A stretch of 64,000 nt of DNA. Origin: Polytrichum commune. Lineage: Eukaryota; Streptophyta; Polytrichopsida; Polytrichales; Polytrichaceae. Within the stretch, counting starts at the first letter, position 1, and the number at the start of each line of letters is the position of its first letter. The notes below the pieces were generated by a model, which was not told where the DNA came from, did no database searches, and saw only the letters and a list, made by a program, of their open reading frames with translations. This document shows, piece by piece, positions 63,403-64,000 of the stretch. A program made the translations under genes and the position numbers. The stretch lies in contig OX485805.1 of NCBI GenBank assembly GCA_950295325.1, positions 37,991,501 to 38,055,500 on the forward strand, read 5' to 3'.

Positions 63403-64000
63403 TGTCGCAACCCTTGCTAGGTCCCTTAACAATCTTGCCAATTTTCGTTTCTAGCAAAGGTTACGAGCGCTAACCATTCGCATTCCGCCATGCTAATGGA
63501 TAGCTCCTCTTACCCCGGACCAATAGTTCATAGGAGGGAACCAACCCTCCTACTTTGCTTTCGGGACTCACCCCTTAATTGGTAGCCCATTTCCCCAATG
63601 TGGACTTCCATCCATGGAAGTCCAATCCTATGTTGATCATCGCGTTGCCGGAGCAACACTACAACAACCCGAACCATACTAGGCAACTATGGCCTCACAA
63701 TGAGCCAATGCCCATGGAGGCCGTGCCGTTCGGCCTCGGGTGGGTGAGGCCACACCACCTCACCCATATAAGCCTCTAGGACTTCACGCGGGGCCCCTAC
63801 CCCACCGTCAACCAACCTCTTGTCTCTCTACCAAGAGTTGGGGCCAAGTGGACATTTTCCTTTAGCTGCTGGGCCTAGAACCCACTAGCAGCTTCAGACC
63901 ATCATAACTTCCTTGTATGATGTCTGATCATAACAACCAACCACTCCATCTTCATCTACGCTTCACGTAGATGCCTATGGACTCCTCACTTGCCCCATTC
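63403..64000 (-). repeat. LTR of the same chromovirus family, inverted, cut by window end
   Basis: It starts TGTCGCAACCC, the complement of the LTR 3' end, and follows the 33786 LTR in reverse to the window edge with many small differences. No primer-binding site lies outside this end, so it is the 3' LTR of a - strand element or a solo LTR. Older than the pair at 33786. Confidence 0.92.

Overview
The window looks like nuclear DNA of a land plant. Plant-type telomere-like motifs (CCCTAAA) occur internally at about 14709, 61211 and 62171. Plant TE classes are present: hAT, CACTA, PIF/Harbinger and Tourist, a chromodomain Ty3/gypsy element, and a tRNA-derived SINE. Likely genes have TATA boxes and short GT-AG introns. 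A piggyBac relic, a ParB-methyltransferase-like gene and GPI-type chitin-binding proteins would fit a seed-free plant better than a flowering plant, but that is inference. There is a 200-base assembly gap at 4058-4257.

Layout. 1-4057: one copy of a segmental duplication carrying a hevein-type (ChtBD1) gene, its remnants and two MITEs. 4258-4411: a fragment of a Transposase_24 (CACTA-type) gene. 4423-20367: a very large (15.9 kb) hAT-family element. It holds a BED/DUF659/hATC transposase on the + strand. On the - strand it holds a coiled-coil/RING ORF with one in-frame stop, a small unknown ORF and a protein kinase. GC-rich CCGTCCGC arrays lie directly upstream of the transposase, RING and kinase promoters. 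23129-24134: a 1-kb internally deleted derivative of the same hAT with a perfect 8-bp target duplication. 26520-28825: a piggyBac pseudogene. 29993-30205: a 25S rRNA fragment. 30825-43207: a CACTA-type element without transposase, into whose minisatellite a chromovirus with almost identical LTRs (33786-40837, TSD TCACC) has inserted. 43960-45480: a decayed PIF/Harbinger element. 46640-48497: the second copy of the duplication with an intact ChtBD1 gene. 49060-49242: a SINE with a 14-bp TSD.

50943-59300 (- strand) is the most unusual part. Six ORFs join through phase-0 GT-AG introns into a predicted protein of about 1828 aa. It has a ParB/DGQH-type domain, a degenerate beta-class N4/N6 DNA-methyltransferase-like region whose motif I spans a splice junction, a coiled-coil region, and an FCP1/NIF (HAD phosphatase-like) domain. 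Its leader intron, three other introns and one exon contain copies of a short GC-rich palindrome (core GGACGCGCGTCC). Several copies sit inside longer, locus-specific symmetric arms. More copies lie at 62706-63358. The window ends inside an inverted LTR of the same chromovirus family.

Most of the remaining sequence is AT-rich and holds no gene I can support. Function is inferred only from motifs read by eye; no database search was possible.
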